NCBI GenBank assembly: GCA_029251865.1 | Contig: JAQXCN010000045.1 | Location: 1-64,000, forward strand | Length of the DNA stretch: 64,000 bases | Reading direction: 5' to 3' | Source of the DNA: Crocinitomicaceae bacterium | GTDB lineage: Bacteria > Bacteroidota > Bacteroidia > Flavobacteriales_D > Crocinitomicaceae | Part shown: in pieces, positions 18,333 through 26,781 of the stretch | Position numbering within the stretch: position 1 is the first letter of the stretch | Layout of the letters: every line of letters begins with the position of its first letter | Made by a program: the position numbers and the translations under genes | Notes under the pieces: model-generated | The model's database searches: none | What the model saw: the letters and a program-made list of their open reading frames with translations, nothing else | Told to the model about the DNA's origin: nothing

Positions 18333-20524
18333 TGATTCGCTTTATTCTTCTTTTTTTCATTTTACCTTTTATTGGTTTAGGTCAAGTTACAGGTTTGATT
18401 CAAGGCCAGAATGGAGAAAAGTTGAAGCCATTGTACGGCGCCAAAGTCAAGTTGTTAAGTTCAAAGTCAGGCGTCATAACGGAAGAGGACGGTCAGTTTG
18501 AGTTGGTTCTTCCGAGATTACTTCCAGATACTTTGGTTATAAGTGCCAGGGGTTATTTTTCAGATACGATTCCGGTAACAAAAGATGATCGCTTTACGGC
18601 CTTTAATATCGTTTTATTTTCACAGCAGTTATTGCCAGAGGTAATCGTAGATTATCGAAAAAAAACAACTTCAATCTCGAGATTAAAAGTGTTGCATGTC
18701 GAGGAACTAACTTCTGCTGAGTTGAGAAAGGCAGCCTGCTGTAATCTTTCTGAGTCTTTTGAAACAAATGCCTCTGTTGATGTAAACATGACAGACGCGG
18801 TATCAGGAGCCAAGAAAATACAAATGATGGGCCTTGAAGGGATTTATACTCAAATTCAATTTGAGAACATTCCTTACCTCCGCGGTATTGAAAGCTCTTT
18901 CGGTTTAGAAACGATTCCTGGTACTTGGATTGAGTCAATACAAATCACAAAAGGAACAGGAAATGTTGTTAATGGATATGAATCGATGGCTGGGTTAATC
19001 AACTTGGAGTTTCAAAAGCCTGATGAAATGGAACGTATCTTTGTAAATGCTTACCAAAATAGATTAGGCAGAAGTGAGTTAAACTTTCACTCAGGTATTG
19101 CGCTCAGCGATAAATGGTCAACTGGTATTTTCGGATTTGTGACTTCTCAATGGAATTCTGTAGATGAAAACAATGACGGTTTTCGAGATCTCCCGATAGG
19201 TAAAGGTTTTGCTTTAAATAACCGTTGGAGTTTTGAAGGTGAAAACATGGAAGCTAAATTTGGTGTAAATGCACATTTAGACGAAAAGCTAGGCGGTCAA
19301 ATGAATACGGAGTTTAACAATTCTAATGAGGATTATGGTGTGTTACTTCAAAATGAGCATATTGACTTTTACACGAAGACCGGTTTTTTCGGAAAGTCTC
19401 CAGGTCAGTCTTTTGGTATTGTAAGCAATTGGAAATATCAAAAACTGAATGGTTATTTTGGCAATAGAAATTTTTATGGTTTAGAGAAACGGGGCTATTT
19501 AAACCTAATTTATGATGATATTATTAAGACAACTGACCACAAAATTAAACTAGGCGCGAGCTACACTTACATTGATATATTACAGTTGGTGGACTCAATA
19601 GACAATTCTCGAATTGAGCATATACCTGGGGTTTTTGGCGAGTACACCTACACAGGCTCTCGTATAACGTCTGTATTGGGTGTGCGATACGATTATCATC
19701 TGTTATTTGGCCAGCAATTTGTTCCGCGAGCGCATTTGAAGTATAAAATATCACCTCGAACAGACTTGAGACTGACCTCCGGGAAAGGTTGGCGTGTTCC
19801 TAATTATTTGATTGATAATGTCTCTCTATTAGCAAATTCATTCTCTTGGATACCTAATACTGAGATTGTGCCCGAGGTATCTTGGAATTTGGGAGGTTCT
19901 GTCTTTCAAGAGTTTCAGATATTCGATAATGAGGCGAGTATAACCGTAGATTATTATCGTACCTGGTTCGAGAATCAACTTGTTGTAGATAGGGAGTATG
20001 ACATCATTCGTTTTCAAAATCAAAAAAATGAATCGTTCTCTAATAGTTTGCAAGCTGAACTTTCTGTTGAGCCAATAAATAATTTGACCTTGAGGATGGC
20101 CTACAAGTATTTAGATGTGAAGGCAAGATACGGAGGTGAGATTCAAAATAAGGTGATGATCCCAAGTCATAGAGGTTTTATGAATGCAGGCTATCAAACG
20201 CGGAATAAACGTTGGGAATTCGACATGACTTTATCTATATTTGGTAAGGCGCGACTTGCTGCATCCTCAAACTCAACTCAAGAATTCAGTGATGTGTTTC
20301 CAAAATTAAACGCTCAAGTTACGCATCGTTTAAAAAAATGGGAGTTCTATCTCGGAGGTGAGAATTTGACCAATTACAAACAAGAGAACCCAATTGTTGA
20401 ACCGGAAAATCCATTTGGTTCCTCATTTGATGCAACAAGGGCATGGGGACCTATTATAGGTTATAATTTGTATTTTGGTATCCGTTTTGCTATAATTAAA
20501 TCCAAACAAGAAAATGAAGAATAA
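18332..20524 (+). CDS. TonB-dependent receptor with carboxypeptidase-regulatory-like N-terminal domain
   Basis: 730 residues. Signal peptide about 1-17; a CarboxypepD_reg-like beta-sandwich (about 18-105, GLIQGQNGEKLKPLYGAKVKL, SARGYFSD); the plug (about 115-235) with paired cysteines C136-C137 in KAACCNLSESFETN and the MMGLEGIYTQIQFENIPYLRG segment; then a 22-strand-type barrel ending in an aromatic-tipped strand (YNLYFGIRFAI). It imports an unknown ligand across the outer membrane using TonB energy. The CC-containing plug and the following heavy-metal-domain protein point to a metal or metal complex, copper being one possibility; this is inference. It overlaps its upstream neighbour by 1 base and its downstream neighbour by 11 bases. 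Confidence 0.9.
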   Translation: MIRFILLFFILPFIGLGQVTGLIQGQNGEKLKPLYGAKVKLLSSKSGVITEEDGQFELVLPRLLPDTLVISARGYFSDTIPVTKDDRFTAFNIVLFSQQLLPEVIVDYRKKTTSISRLKVLHVEELTSAELRKAACCNLSESFETNASVDVNMTDAVSGAKKIQMMGLEGIYTQIQFENIPYLRGIESSFGLETIPGTWIESIQITKGTGNVVNGYESMAGLINLEFQKPDEMERIFVNAYQNRLGRSELNFHSGIALSDKWSTGIFGFVTSQWNSVDENNDGFRDLPIGKGFALNNRWSFEGENMEAKFGVNAHLDEKLGGQMNTEFNNSNEDYGVLLQNEHIDFYTKTGFFGKSPGQSFGIVSNWKYQKLNGYFGNRNFYGLEKRGYLNLIYDDIIKTTDHKIKLGASYTYIDILQLVDSIDNSRIEHIPGVFGEYTYTGSRITSVLGVRYDYHLLFGQQFVPRAHLKYKISPRTDLRLTSGKGWRVPNYLIDNVSLLANSFSWIPNTEIVPEVSWNLGGSVFQEFQIFDNEASITVDYYRTWFENQLVVDREYDIIRFQNQKNESFSNSLQAELSVEPINNLTLRMAYKYLDVKARYGGEIQNKVMIPSHRGFMNAGYQTRNKRWEFDMTLSIFGKARLAASSNSTQEFSDVFPKLNAQVTHRLKKWEFYLGGENLTNYKQENPIVEPENPFGSSFDATRAWGPIIGYNLYFGIRFAIIKSKQENEE

Positions 20525-20867
20525 TATTAAGCCTTTATCGATCATCATTGTGATGATGATTTTTACCCTATTCACAGGTCAAATAAGTGCACAAAAATCA
20601 AAAACTATAGAATTCCATACTTCGGCGCAATGTGGCATGTGCAAGAACACTATAGAAGAAGCTATGAATTTTGAGCGCGGGATTCAATTTGTGGAGCTCA
20701 ATATGGAAAACATGTTCCTAACTGTTGTGTATAAAACAAAAATTCACAACGAGGAAAGCGTTAAGAATCTAGTAGCTGAATTAGGTTATTCTGCTGGTGA
20801 GGTCAATGCAAATCAAAAGGCAATGAATGAATTGCCAAAATGTTGTCAGCCAGGCGCACACCTTTAG
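20514..20867 (+). CDS. exported heavy-metal-associated (HMA) domain protein
   Basis: 117 residues. Signal peptide about 1-26 ending in GQISAQ. The mature part is a ferredoxin-like HMA fold with metal motif C40-G-M-C43 (HTSAQCGMCKNTIEEAM), spaced C-x-x-C as in copper and mercury chaperones, and a second paired cysteine site C110-C111 near the C-terminus (LPKCCQPGAHL). Expected location: periplasm. Its gene starts inside the end of the TonB-dependent receptor gene, so the two are co-translated. Likely role: binding metal delivered by, or sensed together with, the receptor. The metal is not determined by sequence. Confidence 0.82.
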   Translation: MKNNIKPLSIIIVMMIFTLFTGQISAQKSKTIEFHTSAQCGMCKNTIEEAMNFERGIQFVELNMENMFLTVVYKTKIHNEESVKNLVAELGYSAGEVNANQKAMNELPKCCQPGAHL

Positions 20868-20898
20868 TTTTTTTGATTTCGTTTCGCTCAAAAATGTT

Positions 20899-20906
20899 TA
20901 CCTTCG
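20899..20906 (+). promoter_or_regulatory. probable -7 box for purF
   Basis: TACCTTCG matches TAnnTTTG at all but one position and lies 17 bases before the purF ATG. A TTTG at 20872-20875 is a possible -33 element, though the spacing (23) is longer than ideal. Confidence 0.4.
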
Positions 20907-20923
20907 CCACCTAGTTAAAAGCA

Positions 20924-22825
20924 ATGAGTGATTCAATCCAGCACGAATGTGGCATCGCCCTTATTCGTTTAAAGAAACCAATTCAGTACTTCATAGATAA
21001 TTATGGCTCTGCCTTTTATGGTGTGAATAAGCTTCATCTATTGATGGAAAAACAACACAACCGTGGTCAAGATGGTGCGGGAGTTGCGAATATTAAGCTA
21101 GACATGCGTCCGGGAGAACGATATATTTCTCGTGTGCGTTCGGTTCAAAAAGCACCTATTCAAGACATTTTTGACCAAATCAATTTAAAGTTCAAGGATT
21201 TGTACGATGCTAACCCTGATTCAATTCAAGATGTTGACTTCTTGAAAAGAAATGTTGGTTTTACCGGAGAGCTTTTTTTGGGGCATTTACGTTACGGTAC
21301 TTTTGGAAGAAATTCAAAAGAGAGCTGTCACCCCTTTTTAAGACAAAACAATTGGATTACAAGAAACCTTGTTGTTGCAGGTAATTTTAATCTGACCAAT
21401 GTGGATGAGTTGTTTGATGTGCTTTTAAACGTTGGTCAACATCCAAAAGAAAAATCTGATACGGTTACGGTTCTGGAAAAAATAGGTCATTTTTTAGATG
21501 TTGAAAATGATGAGCTATACAACGAATTCAAATCAGAAGGTCTTTCTAATGATGAGGTATATGCCAAAATTGCGAATGAGATAGGCATTGAAAAAATCCT
21601 AAAGAAAGCAAGTGAAGATTGGGATGGTGGTTATACGATGGCAGGTTTATTGGGTCATGGGGATGCTTTTGTACTCAGGGATCCTTCGGGTATTCGCCCT
21701 GCGTTCTGGTTTGAAAACGATGAGGTCTGTGTCGTTGCCTCTGAGCGCCCGGCTATACAAACCGCATTTAATGTTCAAGTAGAAGACGTAAACGAATTGA
21801 CTCCTGGCCATGCTTTGATTATCAAAAAGAATGGTGCTGTAAAAGAAACATTAATTAACGAGCCAAATGAACCAAGAAAGTGTTCTTTTGAGCGTATTTA
21901 TTTTTCAAGAGGTTCGGATAAAGATATTTATACAGAACGAAAAGCGCTTGGTAAGCTTATTGTACCTCCAGTTTTGGAGACCATTAACCATGATTTAGAC
22001 AATACGGTTTTCTCTTTTATACCGAATACCGCGGAAATATCTTTTTACGGCTTAGTGAAAGGATTGGACCAACATTTGAATGAAAAGAAAATTGCTCAAA
22101 TTCAGGCATTGGGTTCAAATCCAACCGAGGAAGAAATTCAAAAAGTGATTCGTCAACGTGCGCGTATTGAAAAAATTGCAATTAAGGATGCGAAGCTTAG
22201 AACATTCATTACTCAAGACGATTCTAGAGATGATTTAGTTTCTCACATATACGATATAACTTATGGTGGTATTCGTGCGGACCAAGATAACCTCGTTGTT
22301 ATTGACGACAGCATTGTTCGTGGAACGACTCTACGAAAGAGTATCTTCAAGATTTTGGATCGCTTGAAACCCAAAAAGATTGTAATCGTCTCTTCAGCAC
22401 CTCAAATCCGTTACCCGGATTGTTATGGTATTGACATGGCGAAGCTTGGTGATTTTATCGCATTTAATGCGGCGATTGCATTGTTGAAGGAACGTGGAAT
22501 GGAACAGGTTATAGAGGATGTTTACACAAAGAGCCTAGGTCAAATGGATCTTCCCAAAGAAGAGGTTATCAACTTTGTAAAGGAAATCTATTCTCCATTT
22601 AAACCTGAAGAAATCTCAGCAAAAATATCTGAATTATTGACGCCAAATGACATGAAATCCCCTGTGGAGATTGTTTTTCAATCGATTGAAAACTTGCATA
22701 AAGCATGTCCGAATAATACTGGGGACTGGTATTTTACGGGTAACTATCCAACGCCAGGTGGGAATAAGGTTGTAAACAAGGCTTTTATAAACTGGAAAGA
22801 AAACCGAAACGAAAGGGCTTATTAG
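20924..22825 (+). CDS. purF: amidophosphoribosyltransferase (long Bacteroidota form)
   Basis: 633 residues, longer than the roughly 500 of E. coli PurF and matching the extended Bacteroidota form. It makes 5-phosphoribosylamine from PRPP and glutamine, the first step of purine synthesis. The N-terminal nucleophile hydrolase part begins at HECGIALIRL; C9 would be the catalytic residue once the first eight residues are removed. Also seen: EKQHNRGQDGAG, GHLRYGTFG, VAGNFNLTN. The phosphoribosyltransferase part has the PRPP loop LVVIDDSIVRGTTLRKSI and ISSAPQIRYPDCYGIDM. Stands alone; ends 11 bases before the convergent YwqK-like gene. Confidence 0.94.
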   Translation: MSDSIQHECGIALIRLKKPIQYFIDNYGSAFYGVNKLHLLMEKQHNRGQDGAGVANIKLDMRPGERYISRVRSVQKAPIQDIFDQINLKFKDLYDANPDSIQDVDFLKRNVGFTGELFLGHLRYGTFGRNSKESCHPFLRQNNWITRNLVVAGNFNLTNVDELFDVLLNVGQHPKEKSDTVTVLEKIGHFLDVENDELYNEFKSEGLSNDEVYAKIANEIGIEKILKKASEDWDGGYTMAGLLGHGDAFVLRDPSGIRPAFWFENDEVCVVASERPAIQTAFNVQVEDVNELTPGHALIIKKNGAVKETLINEPNEPRKCSFERIYFSRGSDKDIYTERKALGKLIVPPVLETINHDLDNTVFSFIPNTAEISFYGLVKGLDQHLNEKKIAQIQALGSNPTEEEIQKVIRQRARIEKIAIKDAKLRTFITQDDSRDDLVSHIYDITYGGIRADQDNLVVIDDSIVRGTTLRKSIFKILDRLKPKKIVIVSSAPQIRYPDCYGIDMAKLGDFIAFNAAIALLKERGMEQVIEDVYTKSLGQMDLPKEEVINFVKEIYSPFKPEEISAKISELLTPNDMKSPVEIVFQSIENLHKACPNNTGDWYFTGNYPTPGGNKVVNKAFINWKENRNERAY

Positions 22826-22836
22826 TCAGAGTTGAT

Positions 22837-23520
22837 TTAATCACATTCGATTTTATTACCCTCCTCGTCCCAGCATTCATTTTTGCCGGAGTTATTCAAC
22901 CATTTTGCTTTTTTTTTGATTTGGCCATTTTCATACCAATAGGTTTGAACAATTTTACTTTTTTTAACTTGACGTGCTTCCCTAGACTTGATTTGCCCAT
23001 TATCATACCATTCTTTGAATAAATGCTTAAATGGACCACCGGCAACCAAATCAATAGTCTTTTCTTTCGATAAAAGATTTCCATTTTTATGATAATATTT
23101 TATTTTCCAAGCACCGTCATACGAATCTATTTGTTCTGAATACAACCATCTTCTCTTTTTTTTATTGAGAGAAAATATTGCAACACCACTAATTCCATTC
23201 TCATACCAGATTCTACTTTTCCCAAGTCTTACACCGTTTTTCATACTAGTTTCATATTTGAGTTGGCCGTTGGATAATGTATCATAAATTATCCCAGTAA
23301 CAGGTTCATCATTTTTTTTAAGCAGTACTGGCCCAATGTATTTGGTAACTGTATATTCATGCAGGGCTCTAGGAGAGGGCTCTTGAACATGCACCCATGG
23401 TCCTGTTGTTGTCTTAATATAGATCTCATCAACATGATACCTGTTCTGCCCAGTGGAGTTCAGAGAAAGCCCCATCATTAAGCAGTGTAATAAATATATC
23501 AAAAAGTTATTTTTCATCAC
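22837..23520 (-). CDS. exported YwqK-like repeat protein
   Basis: 227 residues with a probable signal peptide (about 1-24). The rest consists of YwqK/MORN-like repeats of the form WYENGQIK...: IWYENGISGVAIF, KYYHKNGNLLSKEKT, EWYDNGQIKSREARQ, YWYENGQIKKKAKW and a last CWDEEGNKIE copy. Such repeats are often annotated as antitoxin components, but here no toxin partner is present and export argues against that reading. Its ATG overlaps the end of waaA by 4 bases, so it is the third gene of an outer-membrane-protein/waaA operon. Function unknown; an envelope role is the simplest guess. Confidence 0.75.
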   Translation of the reverse strand: MMKNNFLIYLLHCLMMGLSLNSTGQNRYHVDEIYIKTTTGPWVHVQEPSPRALHEYTVTKYIGPVLLKKNDEPVTGIIYDTLSNGQLKYETSMKNGVRLGKSRIWYENGISGVAIFSLNKKKRRWLYSEQIDSYDGAWKIKYYHKNGNLLSKEKTIDLVAGGPFKHLFKEWYDNGQIKSREARQVKKSKIVQTYWYENGQIKKKAKWLNNSGKNECWDEEGNKIECD

Positions 23521-24746
23521 GGTTTAAGCGAATTAGTTGTAAAGGAATGATTTACAATTTTGTCCGTGGCTCCTACTTGACTTTTCATAAAGGACTCAAT
23601 TTTTTGTTTGAGTTCTTGCTGGTCTCCGAGTGTATTCATCTTTTCAGATAGCTGCTCGGCATTTTCAACTGCAAACCCGATCCCTCCATCAATAAAGCTT
23701 TGTGCTTCAGGGAACTTCTGATGATGCGGCCCAAAAAACACAGGAAGTCCATAAGCACCTGCCTCTAAGATATTATGTAGACTGCCAGAAAACCCACCTC
23801 CAATCAAAGCATAATCAGCATATTGATATGCAGATGACAACTGCCCCATGGTATCCAAAATGAGGATACGCTCGACATGTTCTTCGTTGAACTCAGTGTA
23901 TCGAGTGACGGGCAGATCTAATAGTGTTTCTATGCGCGAAACATTTGATTTATTCACGTTGTGAGGGGCGATAATTACTTTGGTTTCGGGATTTGACACC
24001 AAAAATTCTTTGATAATTTTTTCTTCCGATGCCCAGGAGCTTCCTGCGATTAAAACCGGTCCTTGTGCCGTAAACTTTGACAAAATCGAATGGGTTGAGG
24101 CGTTGGCTTCTTTATTTAGCAAGACGTTGTCGTATCGGGTATCTCCGGAGACTTCTGTATTCCGAATCCCGATAGATTCGAGTAAAGATTTGGTCTCTTC
24201 ATTTTGAACAAAAAAGTAATCTATATTTTTTAGAACGCGCGCAAAAAAGCCACCATATCCTTTGAAATAAATTTGGTTTTTGCGCAATAGTGTTGAAATC
24301 GATATCAGCTTAACGTTTGACGCGCGACATTCTAGAATAAAATTTGGCCAAAATTCATATTTCACAAAAATCGCAAGCTTTGGTTTCGCCTTTCGTATAA
24401 AAGTAAGGGCGTTTATTTTTGTGTCAAAAGGTAGGTAAAGTGCTTGGTCTACAGGATGTGTTCTTTTATCATAGTGCACCATGCCTGAAGGCGAGAAAAA
24501 GGTTACTAGAATAAAAGCATTTGGTGTATTGTTTTTGAGCGCATGCATTACCGGTAACCCCTGGTCAAACTCCCCAAGTGAGGCACAGTGAAACCAGATT
24601 ACTTGCGCATCTTTTGGAATGTCTTCCAATTCGGAAATCCAGTTCTTCCGCCCTTCTAGGCCAATTCTGACTTTTTGATTGAATAGCGATATGATTCTCA
24701 GGAAAAGAATGAAAAAATGTATGCTTATTTGGTAGAGGACAGCCAT
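23517..24746 (-). CDS. waaA: 3-deoxy-D-manno-octulosonic acid (Kdo) transferase
   Basis: 409 residues, normal WaaA length. It adds Kdo from CMP-Kdo to lipid A precursor at the inner membrane's cytoplasmic face. An N-terminal hydrophobic anchor (about 1-22) precedes the glycosyltransferase N-domain with WFHCASLGEFDQG, where E59 matches the catalytic base. The C-terminal nucleotide-sugar domain shows LIAGSSWASEE, IIAPHNVNKS, and the GGGFSGSLHNILEAGAYGLPVFFGPHHQKFPEA signature region. The start overlaps the preceding gene's stop by one base. Part of the 25504-22837 operon. Confidence 0.95.
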   Translation of the reverse strand: MAVLYQISIHFFILFLRIISLFNQKVRIGLEGRKNWISELEDIPKDAQVIWFHCASLGEFDQGLPVMHALKNNTPNAFILVTFFSPSGMVHYDKRTHPVDQALYLPFDTKINALTFIRKAKPKLAIFVKYEFWPNFILECRASNVKLISISTLLRKNQIYFKGYGGFFARVLKNIDYFFVQNEETKSLLESIGIRNTEVSGDTRYDNVLLNKEANASTHSILSKFTAQGPVLIAGSSWASEEKIIKEFLVSNPETKVIIAPHNVNKSNVSRIETLLDLPVTRYTEFNEEHVERILILDTMGQLSSAYQYADYALIGGGFSGSLHNILEAGAYGLPVFFGPHHQKFPEAQSFIDGGIGFAVENAEQLSEKMNTLGDQQELKQKIESFMKSQVGATDKIVNHSFTTNSLKP

Positions 24747-25504
24747 TAGTCAAAGTAAAACTCTTGTGGTTGCCTTTTATAGATGGGAATTACCCAGCCC
24801 AATTTTACTCCAAATTGAAGATCAAGACGCGTTTCTGAGGGTACCGGTTCATCGGGGCGATCATAAAACAAGTCACGTCGATTTTTAGTCAGTCCTTGTT
24901 GCGCATATATTCCACCATAAAAATGATAGCCTCGTGATTCCGCCATGAAATTGTAGCCAATAAATTGATGAAAATTAATCCCAGTAGTGAGCCGATCATA
25001 GCCTTTTTTGTAGTCGAGTTCGAGCTGCGGAATAACTTGTTCATTGGTCTCGATTTTCATTTTATGTAATAGATAACCTACACCGCCATGAATAAAAACA
25101 CCGGAGTTTGGGTTAGGACTTAAGACAGAAAAAACTTTTCCGAATGTGAGATTTGAACTAAACCCTCGAGGGAATACGACCACAGCTGCGATATCCCCAT
25201 TGATATCTGTAATGTTTCCGTAGCTATCGGTAAGGTGGTCAAATACTTCTGTTAGTCTCACGGTGTTGCCAAAAAGAAAAGTTGAATTCAAGCCAAAAAA
25301 TAAATTCCCTTTGGTTTTTACACCGGTCATTAGACCTACATGATTTAAAAAACCATAACGTTCTGCAAGCGCTCCAAATGTTCCATTTGCACCGTATTCA
25401 AAAGCCACCCAAGTTCGCAAATCAGGTGCATTAATGTCGGATTCTTGTCCATATATTCCCGATGTAGAGATGAGAAGAGAAAGTAAAATAAAGAGTGTCT
25501 TCAT
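24746..25504 (-). CDS. uncharacterised outer-membrane protein upstream of waaA
   Basis: 252 residues; signal peptide about 1-19 (MKTLFILLSLLISTSGIYG). The mature part has alternating aromatic/polar strands (WVAFEYGANGTFG, GLNSTFLFG, GVFIHGGVGYLLHKMKI, YHFYGGIYAQQGL, LDLQFGVKLGWVIPIY), as in an 8-to-10-strand barrel. The family is commonly found beside waaA in Bacteroidota, but no function is known to me. It heads the operon and its start lies 6 bases after an exact -7 box, so its transcript is predicted to have almost no leader. A link to lipopolysaccharide core assembly is inference from position. Confidence 0.72.
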   Translation of the reverse strand: MKTLFILLSLLISTSGIYGQESDINAPDLRTWVAFEYGANGTFGALAERYGFLNHVGLMTGVKTKGNLFFGLNSTFLFGNTVRLTEVFDHLTDSYGNITDINGDIAAVVVFPRGFSSNLTFGKVFSVLSPNPNSGVFIHGGVGYLLHKMKIETNEQVIPQLELDYKKGYDRLTTGINFHQFIGYNFMAESRGYHFYGGIYAQQGLTKNRRDLFYDRPDEPVPSETRLDLQFGVKLGWVIPIYKRQPQEFYFD

Positions 25505-25510
25505 GCCTCA

Positions 25511-25518
25511 CAAAAATA
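25511..25518 (-). promoter_or_regulatory. promoter -7 box for OMP-waaA-ywqK operon, nearly leaderless
   Basis: The minus strand reads TATTTTTG, an exact TAnnTTTG match, with only 6 bases before the ATG at 25502-25504. A TTTTC lies 20 bases upstream, a weak -33 element. Confidence 0.6.
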
Positions 25519-25624
25519 CAAGCAATTTTCGTGCTTTTGAAAATACCGTCCAATGATTCTGTTTTTCTTTATTTTTCGCAATTAACATCACCAAAAGGAG
25601 CTTCAGATTTCATTGTTAATTGCT

Positions 25625-25632
25625 TATATTTG
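25625..25632 (+). promoter_or_regulatory. promoter -7 box for the nucleotide-sugar cluster
   Basis: TATATTTG, an exact TAnnTTTG match, 18 bases before the ATG at 25651. This also supports 25651 rather than the upstream frame extension as the start of the aminotransferase gene. Confidence 0.6.
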
Positions 25633-25650
25633 TTGTCGTTAATCGCAAAG

Positions 25651-26775
25651 ATGAAAAAAATACAAATGGTTGATTTGGTTTCTCAATATGAAAAAATCAA
25701 ATCAACCGTACTTCCAATAATTGAAGACATCATGTCGAAGGCTCAATTTATTAATGGCCCCGAGGTGTCAGCCTTTAAAAATGAGCTCCAGGATTATCTA
25801 GATGTTAAACATGTTATTCCATGCGCGAATGGGACGGATGCACTTCAAATTGCTCTGATGTCTCTTGGTCTAAAGCCTGGAGACGAGGTGATCACGCCCT
25901 CCTTTACATACATTGCAACGACGGAGGTGATCGCATTGCTTGGATTAAAACCAGTGTTTGTCGAAGTAGACCCTCAAACATTTTGTATTGATATCAAGCA
26001 ACTTTCAGCTGTTCTTACCCCCAAAACAAAGGCGATTGTCCCTGTTCATCTCTACGGACAGTCTTCCGATATGGAGGGGCTTATGGAATTTGCAAATGCA
26101 AATGATCTTTATGTTGTTGAGGATAATGCACAAGCAATTGGTTCTTCGTACACTTTTAGTGGTGGAAATCAAAGGAAAACAGGAACGATTGGGCATATTG
26201 GATGCACTTCTTTTTTTCCGTCTAAAAATCTAGGTTGTTTTGGTGATGGAGGCGCAATTTGCACGAATGATGATGATTTAGCGGATAAACTGAAGATGAT
26301 TGCCAATCATGGACAGCGTATAAAGTACCATCATGATCTTGTGGGTTGTAATTCGAGATTAGATAACCTTCAAGCTGGAGTTTTACGCGTAAAACTCAGA
26401 TTATTGGATTCTTACATTGATGCTCGACGAAAAGCTGCAGCACAATATGACGAAGCTTTTGCGGATAATGAGCGCATAACCATCCCTTATCGTTCATCAA
26501 GTTCAACGCATGTATTTCATCAATATACAATGAAACTTAATGGTGTTAATCGAGATGAGGTTCATGAGGCACTAGCCTCAAAGGGAATTCCTTCGATGAT
26601 TTATTATCCAATTCCAGCGCATAAGCAAAAAATGTTTGCTCATTTTAATTTGCAATGTACGCTTCCCGAGACTGATTTATTGACGACTCAAGTATTGTCT
26701 CTTCCGATGCATACAGAACTTCAAGAAGATCAAATGAAATTTATTATTAATTCAGTGCTAGATTGCATTAAATAA
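25651..26775 (+). CDS. DegT/DnrJ/EryC1-family sugar aminotransferase (WbpE/WlbC-like)
   Basis: 374 residues from ATG 25651; the frame is open from 25495 but the upstream part lies before the promoter box and does not resemble the family. PLP-dependent aminotransferase acting on a nucleotide-linked keto sugar. Seen: FINGPEVSAFK, CANGTDALQIALM, PSFTYIATTEV, VEDNAQAIGS, and FFPSKNLGCFGDGGA with the PLP lysine K192. With the acetyltransferase, oxidoreductase and UDP-GlcNAc dehydrogenase downstream it fits the step that adds the 3-amino group of UDP-2-acetamido-3-amino-glucuronate (WbpE in Pseudomonas). First gene of a tightly packed operon to 33790. Confidence 0.9.
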   Translation: MKKIQMVDLVSQYEKIKSTVLPIIEDIMSKAQFINGPEVSAFKNELQDYLDVKHVIPCANGTDALQIALMSLGLKPGDEVITPSFTYIATTEVIALLGLKPVFVEVDPQTFCIDIKQLSAVLTPKTKAIVPVHLYGQSSDMEGLMEFANANDLYVVEDNAQAIGSSYTFSGGNQRKTGTIGHIGCTSFFPSKNLGCFGDGGAICTNDDDLADKLKMIANHGQRIKYHHDLVGCNSRLDNLQAGVLRVKLRLLDSYIDARRKAAAQYDEAFADNERITIPYRSSSSTHVFHQYTMKLNGVNRDEVHEALASKGIPSMIYYPIPAHKQKMFAHFNLQCTLPETDLLTTQVLSLPMHTELQEDQMKFIINSVLDCIK

Positions 26776-26781
26776 CAAAGA

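Noticed and set aside
22837-23520. Toxin-antitoxin component
   Set aside because: No toxin gene is adjacent and the protein has a signal peptide; the similarity is limited to short repeats.
25495-25650. Upstream extension of the aminotransferase frame
   Set aside because: It overlaps the divergent gene's promoter and start, lies before an exact -7 box, and does not match the aminotransferase family, which begins at MKKIQMVDLV.
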